Notes under the pieces: model-generated
The model's database searches: none
What the model was told of the DNA's origin: nothing
What the model saw: only the letters and a program-made list of their open reading frames with translations
Made by a program: the position numbers and the translations under genes
Part shown: one piece after another, positions 11,443 to 22,800 of the stretch
How the letters are laid out: every line of letters begins with the position of its first letter
Numbering within the stretch: position 1 is the stretch's first letter
From: Astrothelium macrocarpum
Lineage: Eukaryota > Ascomycota > Dothideomycetes > Trypetheliales > Trypetheliaceae
Reading direction: 5' to 3'
Assembly (NCBI GenBank): GCA_021030915.1
Contig: JAGEMR010000078.1
Location: 62,001-126,000, forward strand
DNA length: 64,000 nucleotides

Positions 11443-13421
11443 TTATTCAGTCCGTCTTCTCTTCCAAGGAGGAAAGTTTTCACGATCGACATCAATCGAG
11501 GCATCGTTCTCGTCATTGTAACTACCATCCATCGGATCTTCATCTTGATACTTTGTAAAGTCGCCTGTCTCGGGATCTTGGCTTGGTATTCTAGTCCATG
11601 GCTCACGGCCCATCTTCGATTTCCGTTTTGTAGACGGAGGTGTGGGTATTTGATTGGCATTATTACTGGCTTTCGCCCGTTCACGATAGTCCTTGGTAGA
11701 CTCGCTACCAACACCAGTAAACTTCCTGCCCTGACTTGGAGTCATTGGAGCCAGAGGGGCTCGAAATGATGTGTGGGATACTGGAGGTGTTTTCGCTCGA
11801 TTTTCTCCCGCATTAACATCTCTTCGACCGCGGTCGTCGTGTTCAATCTGAACTAGTCCCGCAATTGCTCGTGCTTGCGCCTGCAAAGTGAGGAGGTGTT
11901 TGCCCAGCGCCTCACGAGAGTTGCTATACGCTCGAAACTCTGATCTGACATCAATTCCACTGAGCTTAGGCTTCACTAATTCCTCTTTCAACCTGTAACC
12001 CGTCGCATCGTATCTTTGCGGAGATAGACGAATTTGTCCGTTTGGCAAAACTCGGACAAAGAGGACGTTTTTGCGGCCACGGTTCCCTGGCAAGGGCGTT
12101 TTCCAATCACCGATTTCAAACCAACCGTCTTCTGGACTCTTTTTAAATCGAACTTTTGGAGTGACGCCTACCGTCTTCTTCGTTCTACGCTTTTGTTTGG
12201 CTTGTCTTGCCCGCAAGTTTGTCGACCGACTTTGATTGCGAATCGTGGATGCCACGGTGTTGAAGTTCGACGATCGAGCAGCAACCGACTCCTCTGTCCG
12301 TTGCCGCATAATCTGCTCCGGCTGAGGCGTTGAGTTCTCTTCTCTCAAAGTGAGTTCAAATTGTACAAAGAGCTTTGGCAAGGGTCCACCAATGACTCGA
12401 GACGACGGTAGGTAGCGCTCTAGACGACGGTCGTCCACTGCTGCAGTAAGACTCTTTTCATTTTGGCCGATCCAAATCTTCACGCCTATTCGGTCAGCAA
12501 ACCGTGGTATATCCTCTCTTTGACAGAGAAATCCGTTCACTTCTGTAATGGCCCTACTCTGCAGATCTGAACGGGTCAAATTAGTAGACAGAGTGTACTC
12601 GCGGACTTCAAAGGATAGTCCGGACAATTCTGGAGACAAGACCTTGAACGTAAATTTGACAAGACATAACTCGTCCTGTCCAGGTACTTGATGTCTGGCT
12701 CTGGACCCATGGGTTCTGAGTAAGTTTTGCTTGTCAAATATGTCTGCAGGAACTTGACAAGGATCGGGAGCGACGATTGCATCGCCAGCGGATTCATCTC
12801 CGTTAGCGATGGGTTCGCTGGCTCCCATTTCATTTTGTATTGTAGCCGATCGTTCACGTCCTATCAAGGGCGAAGGACTTTGTGATATGCCGGATATCTC
12901 CGCGCCATCTACAGTAGGTCCGTTCACCCGCGATGATGATCTTTCAGAAGGTGAGCGACGATTCTGTGTGACTGGAGAGTGATAGGTCTGTACGGTATCT
13001 TCGATTAAGATTGGGTCACATTTGGTTCCTTTGAATTCGGGCTTAATGAAGACGGTAACCTCGCTCGAGTAGAAATGTGCGTACATCACACTATTATGTT
13101 TCTTCATCTCTTTTAGTAGGATAGATTTCTGACCGAGCTCCCAGTATGATTCTGGGATTGAGATTTCCGGGCGTCGCCAATCCCATAAGAGCTTCAATTC
13201 CAAATCATGATTCCGTTTGAAAATCTTGAACAGCTGGTCCTTGAATTCCTATAGTCCCGATTAGATTTTCGTGATCTGACCAAGGCATGATATCTATGCT
13301 CATATCGTACCTCAAAGTTTGTCCAACTATCCAGGGATACATCTTTGAAGTCGATGGGGCTGGCCTTATCTGCTACCCCAAAGGGAGTAAATCTCAATCG
13401 TTGTTCAGCTATTCTACTCAT
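11443..13421 (-). CDS. Hypothetical basic, probably nuclear protein
   Basis: Not recognised. Two exons, 13311-13421 and 11443-13248, joined by a 62-nt intron (GTACGA donor, TATAG acceptor), give 638 residues. The junction reads TNFE-EFKDQLFK. The first ~110 residues look folded and hydrophobic/aromatic (KLLWDWRRP, MYAHFYSSEVTVFIKPEF). A second ordered block lies mid-protein (LCLVKFTFKVL to KLFVQFELTLRE). A basic stretch QAKQKRRTKKT precedes a third block (WFEIGDWKTPLPGNRGRKNVLFVRVLPNGQIRL). The C-terminal third is polar and low in hydrophobics, with several TPPS/TPP motifs, and ends in KRRRTE, a plausible nuclear signal. The alternation of folded and disordered parts suggests a chromatin or kinetochore-type factor, but this is inference only. 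Confidence 0.72.
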
Positions 13422-15472
13422 GCTAGATAGTATTCTCTGTCTATCATGAAGTCGAGAGCTTTTCGACGAAAGAGAAGAGTATTGTATGGCCGATGGTCAA
13501 ATTGACAAACACAAGGGAGAGACTTTGCTTTAATGCGGGAAGTCTAAGGATCCAGGCGTCTAAGAAAAGTAGTCAATGATACTGGCCCGCAGATGGTTCT
13601 CGCTGTGTGTATAGAGGGCTTTTAATGTATTCTGGCGGGACCGTTACGTAAAAGATAATGAGCTGCACTGGAGCTGTGTGATCAGAGTAGATTCATATAG
13701 GGATCTTAGAAAGCAAGGAACGTCAAAAAGGGGGCGGAGCAGAGGTCTGCTATTTAAAAGACGCATCGAGGAGCTACAGCATTTGTTCGTTCTCTCAATT
13801 CTGTCTCAGATCATGCCAGCGATTCCTGGATTCCTGGGCAGAGGCCTACCAAGACCTACCTATTCGTGCCAGTACCCATGTGCTGTGCCACACCTCGGCA
13901 GAGAGCTTGCGCAGACCACTTAGCGCAGCCATGGTCTCGGACAAGCTCACAGAATCAGCGTTTATAATTGGAGGATACGGTCGAGTGCAAAGCATTGCCA
14001 CTGAAGCAGAGGCCGATCCTGCTTGAAAAGGTGTAGCAGACGAGCCGCACTGCACAACCGCAATTGGACGAGACGCGTCCGAGCGTTAGGCAACGACATC
14101 AGTGCGTCTGCAGTCCTTATTGTCCTGCCTCATATTGAACAGAACGAGCTGCGACTGTAGTGTAAAACCATGCCAACGTTCAGATGTTTCCCTGCGCCCA
14201 TTGGCACGATTAAAGCAAGCATCCGATACTATGATAACTTGCACCAATAAGCTAACAGCACTACTGCGAGCCGGTCATTGTACAGATATGCACAGGCTCG
14301 AAAGCCTGAAGGATACGGAGGACTGGAATCGAGATGCAAGCGCTTGTGCCACAGTAGCGTTTCAAAGTGGACGACCATCACGCTATCGGCGAAGACAATC
14401 GAAGCTCATGGACGACCTCCACGGGGCATATGCAGCCCAGTGATTCGTCTTCCAGACATGCTGTTCGAGTAGCGGCAAAGTGGGTGGAAGTGGTTGGTTA
14501 GAGCTGAGGGGGAAAATTAGTCGGGAGACATCTTTTATCGGAATTTCGGGAGGTGTATCCGAATTGTGCCGCGTCTGCCAAAGGCGTTGAGGCGCTACTT
14601 AATTTACGCAACCTTGCACCGATGTTTAATTATACAATACGGTTATGTCTTGGCTGCGATGTCCTCCTATACATTTTCTTTGGTCAAGCGAAATAGGACT
14701 GTATTGTTTTGCAATCCTCTCTTATTCAATATGCATGTATTTCTGGAACTGCCAGGGTCTCCTAAACAAGCACATTTCTCTTTTCAGCGGCACAAGTCCG
14801 TAGATCAAGGACACACATTATCCCTCTTGTTCGAGCTCTTGTTAACTTATCTCTTAAGTTGAATCTAACATATACACTAGCCTTGATCCCCGGCACCTTT
14901 TCCGAACACATCGACATGTATGTAGATAATGGATTGCCTACTTAGCCAGTCGTCTCTATGCGATTTTGCACACGAATGACTGTTGGTGGAATAAAATTAA
15001 ATGCTTGCTAGATTCTCATTCGGCGTTCCTCGCCAAATGCCATCAGCGAATTAAGCGGGAATGTTGACGCGGTGGAAATCTGACAACTCAATGGCAGATT
15101 TAGCGATCACCTCGTCGATTCCCGTGGCTCGGACTTTTACATAACATGATCCCTCAATTAGTTGAGATACTTCTGGACTGCTCCAAATAGCCTCCTCCTG
15201 TCAGTTCATCGAAGTGGTCGGAGCACGTTTTGAATAAGGTATGGACACTGCTTTTGGCCCTTCCTGAACGCTGTAAACGCCGTGGGGGATTCCACAGTCA
15301 CCAACTGCCCATACCATCATCTTGTTCTGAACATGTTCAGAAGGTTGTTTTGGCTCGTTTCGAGAAAGGCAACTGGTAGGCCTAGACCGCCGTAGAGACT
15401 GCGTACGACTACCCTCAAGTACCAATTACTGAACAGTGTGGGGTACGTGCAGTGGGCAGCAAATGGCAAGCC
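13422..15472. other. Intergenic
   Basis: About 2 kb with only short, unsupported ORFs. The segment just above 13421 should be the promoter of the 638-residue protein gene. Confidence 0.5.
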
Positions 15473-16975
15473 TCATCCTTTGCTTTGTTCGGATGTAGCT
15501 ACGCTCTGCCTTAATTTGGGCGGCCGCGGCCTTTCTCCATCACTACCTGGTCCGACATGATTCGGAACGTTGAGATTCGGCTGGCTTTTCATTGTCTTGA
15601 GCGTTTTCCCTGGAGCGATTTTCCTCGGAGGGGAGCGAAAGAGAAGCCTCTCGGTGGGCAGAAGAGGAACGGGTGGTGTTTCGGTCGTGGACGAGGCATT
15701 CGACCTTGTAGAGCTAATGCTTCTCTTCGGAGTGGAGGGGCGAGATGGCATATCATAGTATTGGTTTGTTGCTGCAGTCAATGCTGCTCTATGCTCCCGC
15801 AATATCTCACCAAAGGAAGTGATGGCTTTGGTCTGGCTGTCAGCCAAAGTTTTCATTTGTGTAGTGTTCTGGCGTATAACGGCCTGCATTTGCTTCATGC
15901 TCTCCTCGTGCTGTTCGGCCATTGCCTTCATTTGCGCAGTATTTTGAGTAAGGGAAGATTGCATCTGCTTCAGCGTCGAGGCTAAAAGCTGGTCATTCGC
16001 AACGGATTGCGGGGACTGTGGCGTAGGTTGTTTCTGCATCTGCGATATTTGATCCATGCTGCCCTTCATCTGATCCTGGAAGCGCACAGTCTTCTCTCCA
16101 GCCTTTCGCAGTTGCTCCACGCTTTGCTCCACTGCTTTGAGCAAGCGTTCCTGCAATATACTTTGTGTCTCAATTTTGTCCGCCAGCATGTTGACGTGTT
16201 CTTCGCCGGCCATTTGTCTGTCCACGAACATTTGAAGCGACTCTTGTCCCATCTTGTGGCTCTCGGCCAAAGTACCCATCTGTGTGGCTGTCCTCTCCAA
16301 CGCTTCTTCCATCCTTTTAAGCCCCTCCTCATATGCATAAACTTCTCGTTCGTGATCTTCGTCTGTAGCGCTATCCTTTCCTGTGGAGGGCCTCTTTGCA
16401 GTAATCGTTCCTGCCGCTATGGCCGATAGGCTTGCACCAGCAACTGGAAAACCCCGTCCATCTTGCAAGGGAAGAATTTCCAGGCCTCTTCCGGATGTGG
16501 AATTTGCATCGCCAAGCTGACAATGAAACCATTTCGATTTTAAATGGTCGAACCTTTTGTTGATGACGGGCTTGAATGGAAAGACATCGCCGGTAAAGGA
16601 AAACAGCTGAGCAGCGGAGCGCTGCCACTGAGAGGGGCATTCCCGTTGCACGAGGTTCCACCATTCATCGCAGGTATCAACATTGTCAAAGACGAGAATA
16701 TAGCGCGAGTTGTTTGGGTGGTCAGTCTGTGCATGCGCGAGATTAGCCTTGGTATACAAGACCGACCTTCTGAAGGAAATATCGTGGCATACACGTCGCG
16801 CATAGGCATAGAATAGATTGTTGCCGGCACCGGTGGGCGTAGTGCGTTCTTGGAGCATTTCGGACAGTCCCTTGCCTAACTCGTGTTCGGACAGAGCATG
16901 CACGGGGAAAGCTTGGGAGTGCGGAGCTGCCTTACCGCGAAGCGGCGAGGTGATGGCACTGAAATACGTCGACAT
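15473..16975 (-). CDS. Hypothetical coiled-coil protein
   Basis: Not recognised. The ATG at 16975 gives 500 residues; the open frame continues to 17116, but its extra 47 residues look like leader. The N-terminal ~190 residues are probably globular, with NLFYAYARRVCHDISFRRSVLY, YILVFDNVDTCDEWWNLV and FSFTGDVFPFKP segments. Residues about 208-405 form a long, Gln/Met/Glu-rich coiled coil with repeated QMKxMAEQHEESMKQMQ-like units. The last ~95 residues are Ser/Pro/Arg-rich and disordered, with SPPRKIAPG and TPKRS motifs. The layout suggests a scaffold or cytoskeletal adaptor, but no family can be named. It is divergent from the UIM gene, with 853 bp between the two ATGs. Confidence 0.75.
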   Translation of the reverse strand: MSTYFSAITSPLRGKAAPHSQAFPVHALSEHELGKGLSEMLQERTTPTGAGNNLFYAYARRVCHDISFRRSVLYTKANLAHAQTDHPNNSRYILVFDNVDTCDEWWNLVQRECPSQWQRSAAQLFSFTGDVFPFKPVINKRFDHLKSKWFHCQLGDANSTSGRGLEILPLQDGRGFPVAGASLSAIAAGTITAKRPSTGKDSATDEDHEREVYAYEEGLKRMEEALERTATQMGTLAESHKMGQESLQMFVDRQMAGEEHVNMLADKIETQSILQERLLKAVEQSVEQLRKAGEKTVRFQDQMKGSMDQISQMQKQPTPQSPQSVANDQLLASTLKQMQSSLTQNTAQMKAMAEQHEESMKQMQAVIRQNTTQMKTLADSQTKAITSFGEILREHRAALTAATNQYYDMPSRPSTPKRSISSTRSNASSTTETPPVPLLPTERLLFRSPPRKIAPGKTLKTMKSQPNLNVPNHVGPGSDGERPRPPKLRQSVATSEQSKG

Positions 16976-17828
16976 CAGGGGAGGAAAGCTTTGGTAAAAG
17001 GAAACATGATGCAAGACTACATGGAGCTGGAACTTTGCTCTCAGATGGCAAGGACAATCGCTGTTTGATGCGCTGTCCAAGATTTCACGGGGATGGGCAG
17101 GACTGGGGGCGATCATGACGATGGGAGCTCCAGCAGCGGGCTAGCATCGACCTGTACAGCGTCTGGTACTGGTAGCCAAGCAGCTCCGCCGACAAGTTCC
17201 AATTCCCATCTGAATTTGGAATGTCCTTGTCCATGCGCCGGGATCCTGCGCTTTCCTGCACGCCATGCACCACATGCTTTTTTACGCATGCATTTCATGG
17301 TCCAAATGGACATCCGTGCCAGCTCCTTTCATGGTTTCAATCTTGGACCAAGTCCCGAGCAGTCGTTAGCTGCTGGTGCCAGGACCCGGTGAAGCCGGCG
17401 GATGCCAGTCACTTACACTATCACAAAGTAGAAAAGAAAATATTTCCATGAATGATTTAGGTATGCATGGGAGCCTCAGGCATACTGCGCAGCGTGGCAG
17501 GTAAAGGTAGAATGGTGTGGCGCAGGCCCATTGTCCCCCCGCGAAGTGTGGCGCAGGCGGTGACGAGTACATTCAAGGGCCAACTCTTCCACTCTTCTCG
17601 TCTTTCGCCATCAACCTGCTCGCCTCACCCCGAGGCTCTGCGGTCATACCCTTTCCTGTAACCACCTGCATCTTGCTTTGTTCCCTGGAGTCATATTTCT
17701 ACCATGCCGGCCCCTATCGCAGCCAAAGGTTAGTACCTACTCACGTGCATTTGATCCACGAGCCGCCACCTGTGCCGCCCCGCTCAGCTTCAGGCAGCCA
17801 CCGACCATCTCTCGCCCTCGAAATTACA
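16976..17828. other. Divergent intergenic region
   Basis: About 850 bp between the coiled-coil gene (minus) and the UIM gene (plus). It probably holds both promoters and 5' leaders. An ATG at 17704, followed by a GTTAGT donor (17729) and a CAG acceptor (17850), gives an alternative first exon for the UIM gene. Confidence 0.5.
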
Positions 17829-19433
17829 ATGCCTTCTAACCCGGCTCCAGGTATCATCATTGCTGCTTCGGTCCTTGTTGCTGCTGGTGTTGCAATCTAC
17901 GAGACCAATCCCCAACTTCGTGCGTGGCTGGAAGAATCACGCAGGAGAATCGCTCTTGCCTTGCGGAATCTTGGGCCCGATCCTCCAAATGCCTCGAGAA
18001 GACGAGAGGATAGCGAGGAAGCCCAGGAGCAGCGGCGATGGTTTGAAGAGGGACTGGAAGCCGAGATGAGACGCCAGGGCTGGAATGGAGAGATATTCCA
18101 ACGTCCTGGCATGGAAGGCGTCAACATGGAACTTCGCCGTCGAAGAGCGAATCCCTCATCCACCGGACCCCCGGCAAGTCGTAGCTTCGACAATTTGTTG
18201 AGCGAGGATGGTAGCTTGAAGCGTGAGCATCATGCTGCTTCTTCGAGCTCGACTGGCTCAAGAGCCTTCAGTCAGGGCGCTTCCGTGGCAAATCCATTTG
18301 GCGATGAGTTTGAGCTGTCAGACGAGAAGAGTCAGATGTTGTTTGATCAAGACCTCATTGGCGCCGACCAGGACGACGTGCTGGAGCATGAGAAAGAGGC
18401 CATCATTTCCCGGTCTAGGGAGAGCACCGCAACCATTCGAGGCGACGAAAAGCATGAGCCCCTCGTAGATACAAGTGAACCACCCAGCCGACCCGAGCCA
18501 AGTGGACCCAAAGCCTTCATTGACAATATGCTTCAAAGCTTCATACCTGGAGCCTTTGCCCCGAAGGAGGAAGACGAGTTTGAGATGCAGATGCGAAAGG
18601 CCATTGAAGCTAGCCTCCATGATACCCATGGCGACTCAAGCATGCTTGATGTAGACGAAGATGCTGACCTTAAAGCTGCAATCATGGCCTCATTGGAGGA
18701 CGCCAAAGCGCAAAACGAGCCGTCAAACAAAGGCAAGGAGCCAGTGAACGAGCATGTCCAGCCACTGGCAGGACTCAGCCAACCAAACCCTTGGTCTGAT
18801 TCTTCCGCATCACCAGCGTCTTTCCACTCCGCACGCGGTCCCTCTGACTCATCCTTCACAATCCCCGCTCCGGCCACTTCTGCTGCTCCCGAACCATCAA
18901 CGCCCACCGACATCCAAGTTCCCGAAATGTCGCAAGCCACCCAGCCCCATGCTCTTCCCATCCCACCCGCTTACACAGGCAACACCGAAGACCTCTACTC
19001 CCTCACTCCCGCTGGCGCCCAAACGCCCACTTCTCTCTCCTTCATCACCTCTCCCTCCGCTTCACGTCCCGCTTCTCCACACTCCTCTTCCTTCTCTGAC
19101 ACATTTTCCGCCTTCACCCCGTCCCATGCAGCTTCTACTCCCTTTGACGAGCCGGCCGAGCTCGAGCTCTCCCCCGCCGCCGCCCACCAATCTCCCAACG
19201 CCAATCACCCGGTCGTCCTGGCCATCTCCCCGCTTGGCGAACGCAGCGAAGCCGAAGCCATGGCGCGTCCGGAGGAGGAGATGAGCGAAGTGAGCGGGTG
19301 GAGCGAAGTCGAGGCTGGTGGCGGTGGAGTGTCGACGCCGGGGGACTGGACCGATGTGGAGAGTGAAGCCGAGGGGATGAGTGAGGACGGCGGGCATGTG
19401 CAGGTGCGAAGTGGAGGGCAAGCGAGATTGTAA
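17829..19433 (+). CDS. Membrane-anchored ubiquitin-interacting motif (UIM) protein
   Basis: Predicted 534 residues from the ATG at 17829. Residues about 8-25 form a transmembrane anchor (GIIIAASVLVAAGVAIYE), followed by a basic/amphipathic segment (LEESRRRIALALRNLG). Two ubiquitin-interacting motifs lie at about 247-264 (DEFEMQMRKAIEASL) and 276-292 (ADLKAAIMASLEDA); the acidic residues, central Ala and following Ser fit the UIM consensus. The second half is Ser/Pro-rich and disordered. Known UIM proteins bind ubiquitin on cargo or substrates; the anchor suggests an ER, mitochondrial or endosomal adaptor, which is inference. Alternative start: an exon at 17704-17728 spliced over 122 nt to 17851 gives MPAPIAAK-GIII and the same remainder. 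Converges with pms1. Confidence 0.78.
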   Translation: MPSNPAPGIIIAASVLVAAGVAIYETNPQLRAWLEESRRRIALALRNLGPDPPNASRRREDSEEAQEQRRWFEEGLEAEMRRQGWNGEIFQRPGMEGVNMELRRRRANPSSTGPPASRSFDNLLSEDGSLKREHHAASSSSTGSRAFSQGASVANPFGDEFELSDEKSQMLFDQDLIGADQDDVLEHEKEAIISRSRESTATIRGDEKHEPLVDTSEPPSRPEPSGPKAFIDNMLQSFIPGAFAPKEEDEFEMQMRKAIEASLHDTHGDSSMLDVDEDADLKAAIMASLEDAKAQNEPSNKGKEPVNEHVQPLAGLSQPNPWSDSSASPASFHSARGPSDSSFTIPAPATSAAPEPSTPTDIQVPEMSQATQPHALPIPPAYTGNTEDLYSLTPAGAQTPTSLSFITSPSASRPASPHSSSFSDTFSAFTPSHAASTPFDEPAELELSPAAAHQSPNANHPVVLAISPLGERSEAEAMARPEEEMSEVSGWSEVEAGGGGVSTPGDWTDVESEAEGMSEDGGHVQVRSGGQARL

Positions 19434-19859
19434 TTAGTGAGGGGTAATTGGTGCCGTACGTGTGTGGATCTTCCCCCTTCGGCTGAAATCGTATTTAACA
19501 ATATTACTGGGGCTGGAGTTCAATATGGAGATGGGGTTGGGGATTGGTTATTTCGGTCGATGCAGGATCACACATATCGACAGCGTGCGAAGCATATACC
19601 ATGTACAAATCCATGTGCTGCATTTAGATAGTAGTCGCCCTGGATTCTCAATGCTTTTTGATTTTTTACTTCTTCCAACGCGAATACTGTGTTTGATGAC
19701 CAAACCGCTGTTCGTACCTATCTTTCTTTTGAATCAGGATCTATTCCGAAATCCAGCATGTAGAGATGTTAATGAGCGCTGCATGTGCGTCGTGTATCAT
19801 CCCACCACGTCCCATCTTAGATCTTAAGAAATCCGAGCGCATTAGCAACATATATCTTC
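19434..19859. other. Convergent intergenic region
   Basis: About 430 bp between the stops of the UIM gene and pms1. It is AT-rich and probably holds both 3' ends. Nothing else is visible. Confidence 0.5.
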
Positions 19860-22800
19860 TCAAAATTTGTCTTCGTCCTCTTCCGTCCACTCATTTCCGG
19901 TGGCTCCATACACAACCGGCTCCATGTCGCTCTTCCTCTCCTTCTTTCCTTTCAAATACCCCATCCAATCAGTCTCACCTCTCTTCTCCTCTCCCAGTCC
20001 CCTCAATCCGTCACCCTCCCTCCATCCTTCCCACTCCCTTAATCCCGCCAAATGTCTCATTGTGGGCCTCCCATGCGGACAATTCCACGGCTTGTCCAAT
20101 CCTCCAAGGTGCCGCACGACCCGTTGCATTTGCGGCAATGTTAGCGTCCGACCGACCATGATACTGCCACGACAAGCGCGCATGGCGAACATCTTGCGGA
20201 CTTTGCTGGGTCGCGGAATGTCGACGCCGTCGGTGGATTTGCCAGAGTTGGCCTTGTGCAGAGCATCGAGAGCAGAGGTGAAGGTCGTGAAGGCGGCGTG
20301 GGTGGATGTGATAGAACCGTGCCATTCGCGAAGCAGAACGAGAAGCTCTTCGAGATCCGCGAGGGTAAAGGTGACTTCGCGACTTACAGGCAGGCTAAGA
20401 AGCTTGGCCCGTCGGCCGACAGGGATGTCCTCTGCATCGGTGTCGACATGGACCAGGAATCCGTTGCGAGCGAGGGCCTCAGGATGGTCAAGGATGGTGT
20501 CCTCATCGATGGCAGTCAGTTCGAGATTAAGGGGATGGACAAGACGCTGGTTCTGCACAATGGTGGTGCGCTGGAGACGCTCGAAATTGTACTTTTCGTC
20601 CGACGCATGTTGATCAATGATGAAGAGCTCATCCGCAGTATCAGGGCTGGTGGACGGACGCAAAGCGACAATGAAACCTAGATTGAATTGGCCAATGATT
20701 TGCATTCGATCAAAGTCGGATTTCGACACTGTGAGTGAAAGTCGTTCTTCCGCCGATTTTGAAGCTGCCTCCTGGTCGTCTGGTTTGGAGCCGTGAAGCT
20801 GAGAGTCAAGGGCCGCAAGTGCTGCAGCCAACCGATCTTGTTGCTGCTCAATGCGCCGAACCGTGGTCTCGAGATTGCGAACCAGCGATAGTGTGGAGAT
20901 TTTTTGATTTCGCCCTTTCAGAACTTGAAATGCACGCTTGAGATTATCTTCCGACGGCTTTGCGGAAGCTTCTTCAGCTTCCTGGATGAGCTTCTCTACT
21001 CTAGCCTCTTCGCGAGCTTTCTTTTCTGCTTCGTCAACGTAGTCTTCGTCTAGTGATTCATCGCCACCACTAGCTTCAGGCAAGACTTCAGGATCCAACG
21101 TGTACGCATTGAGAAGATTGTCGTCAGTATCTCCCGAAGAGTCTGGTCGTTCCTGTCTCTGCCTGGACCCAGGATCATTGCCTTGTTCATTCATTTCATG
21201 CCTTTCTTCATCTGTGTCTTCACTAGTATCAAGTTCATCGTTTTGGTGGATTAATCGCTCTTCAACTCCGTTATCAGATTCATTCTCAGAGCCTGTCAGA
21301 AGTTTTGACTCAGATCCAGCCTCAGAATAGCTATTGCGTATGACATTCGGGATGAGACCTAGGTCTTCCTCAGCTGAATCATCTTCGATTTCCTCTTCGT
21401 TAGCTTGAGTACCAGGAGCAGAGAACGCTCTCAAGCTCTTCACAAACAGATTGACTGGTGAGCTCTTCATGCTTGAATTTTTAATGTAGTGTGAACGATT
21501 TCTCTTTGCAGAACTGCTTGGACCAATCGTTGTTGTTGTAGTGATGTCACCAATGGTAATTGTAGCTTCTTCGACAGGCTTCCTCTTAGGTCGCATATGG
21601 TCGAAGGCATTCTGAACAGGACCTGGAGATGGTCTTCGTAGGCCGGTGTGAAGCGAAGGAATTGGTTCCTCAGGAGTCAAGAAAGCATCTGGCTCAAGAA
21701 TTGATACTTTTCGTCCCTTTGCCTGCTGACTGGCTATTCTATCATTAAAATCCTGTACTGCATTTGGTATTCTGGGGGCCCCCACTGATGTGGAATGTTT
21801 GCCAGAACAATCATCGATGAAACCTCGATGGTTTTGTTCGACATCAGATTGATTATCGACATCAGATACATGTTCAATGGGAATCTGACCGGCAACATCC
21901 CTTTTCGTCGCGCGAGGGCTGGCACATTCTGCACTGTTCTGTTTCTCATTCGACATGACTTCATTTGGCGCTGACACATACACTGATCTGGCTTGAGGAT
22001 TTGCATTGCGCTGGGCGAACTTCTCAATAAGACTCACTGGCTGCTCGCTCGGAGTACTCCAAGGATCTACGACGCTGCTACTGGTCTGTTGTGCTGCATC
22101 AATCTCGCCATCATCGTTTTCGGTAAATTCTCGTCCTGGTGATTTCCCCGGGCTTTGCTCGGTTACCTTGCCATCCTTGAGAGTCAAAGGCTTAAAAGCA
22201 AGGTTGTTTCGAGGTGGGAACTGAGACATCGGAACACTCTGGTCATGAGATTCAAACAATTTAGTGAGGGAAATTTTGATGTTCTCCAACATTGCGGTCT
22301 GGTCGTGTAACAGAATCGACCGTTTATCCGGAGACACATTAACATCGTATGCGTTTGTGTCGAGCTTGATGTCCGCAAAGATAAAGGGAGATTGGGAGAG
22401 GTTGAATGATCTATAGACTTCATTGAAGGCTTTGGCGACCTGTGAAAGACCACATGGGCGTGAATTGACGAAAAACATTTGTCTGTCGGGAGTCTGACGA
22501 CCCTCACCAAATACAGGACGTGAGATGTGACCAATGATGTGGACGTCCCTTGAAGCGATATCGTCTTGCGTGCTCCAATTCCGCGCGCCTTGAGTCGGCA
22601 CGTTACTAGGTTCCAGTTCCAATTTCAGATCCAGTTCGATCAGTGCCGGCAAAGCCTTGGCGCCGTAGATATTGGCAATATTTTCCTTGGTGGTGGAGTT
22701 TGCCTTTGTTGAAAAGACATTTACTTTTTTGCCCTTGGCCATCTGATTGCTGATGGCAAAGCGGGTCCCAGTACTAATGCAAGCATATGCGTGCAAAAGA

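Noticed and set aside
9021..13421. Secondary-metabolite cluster around the enoyl-reductase-like gene
   Set aside because: No polyketide synthase, peptide synthetase, P450, transporter or pathway regulator nearby.
14060..14080. Isolated ACGCGT hexamer as an MCB
   Set aside because: Single hexamers are expected by chance more than ten times in 64 kb; there is no replication gene next to it.
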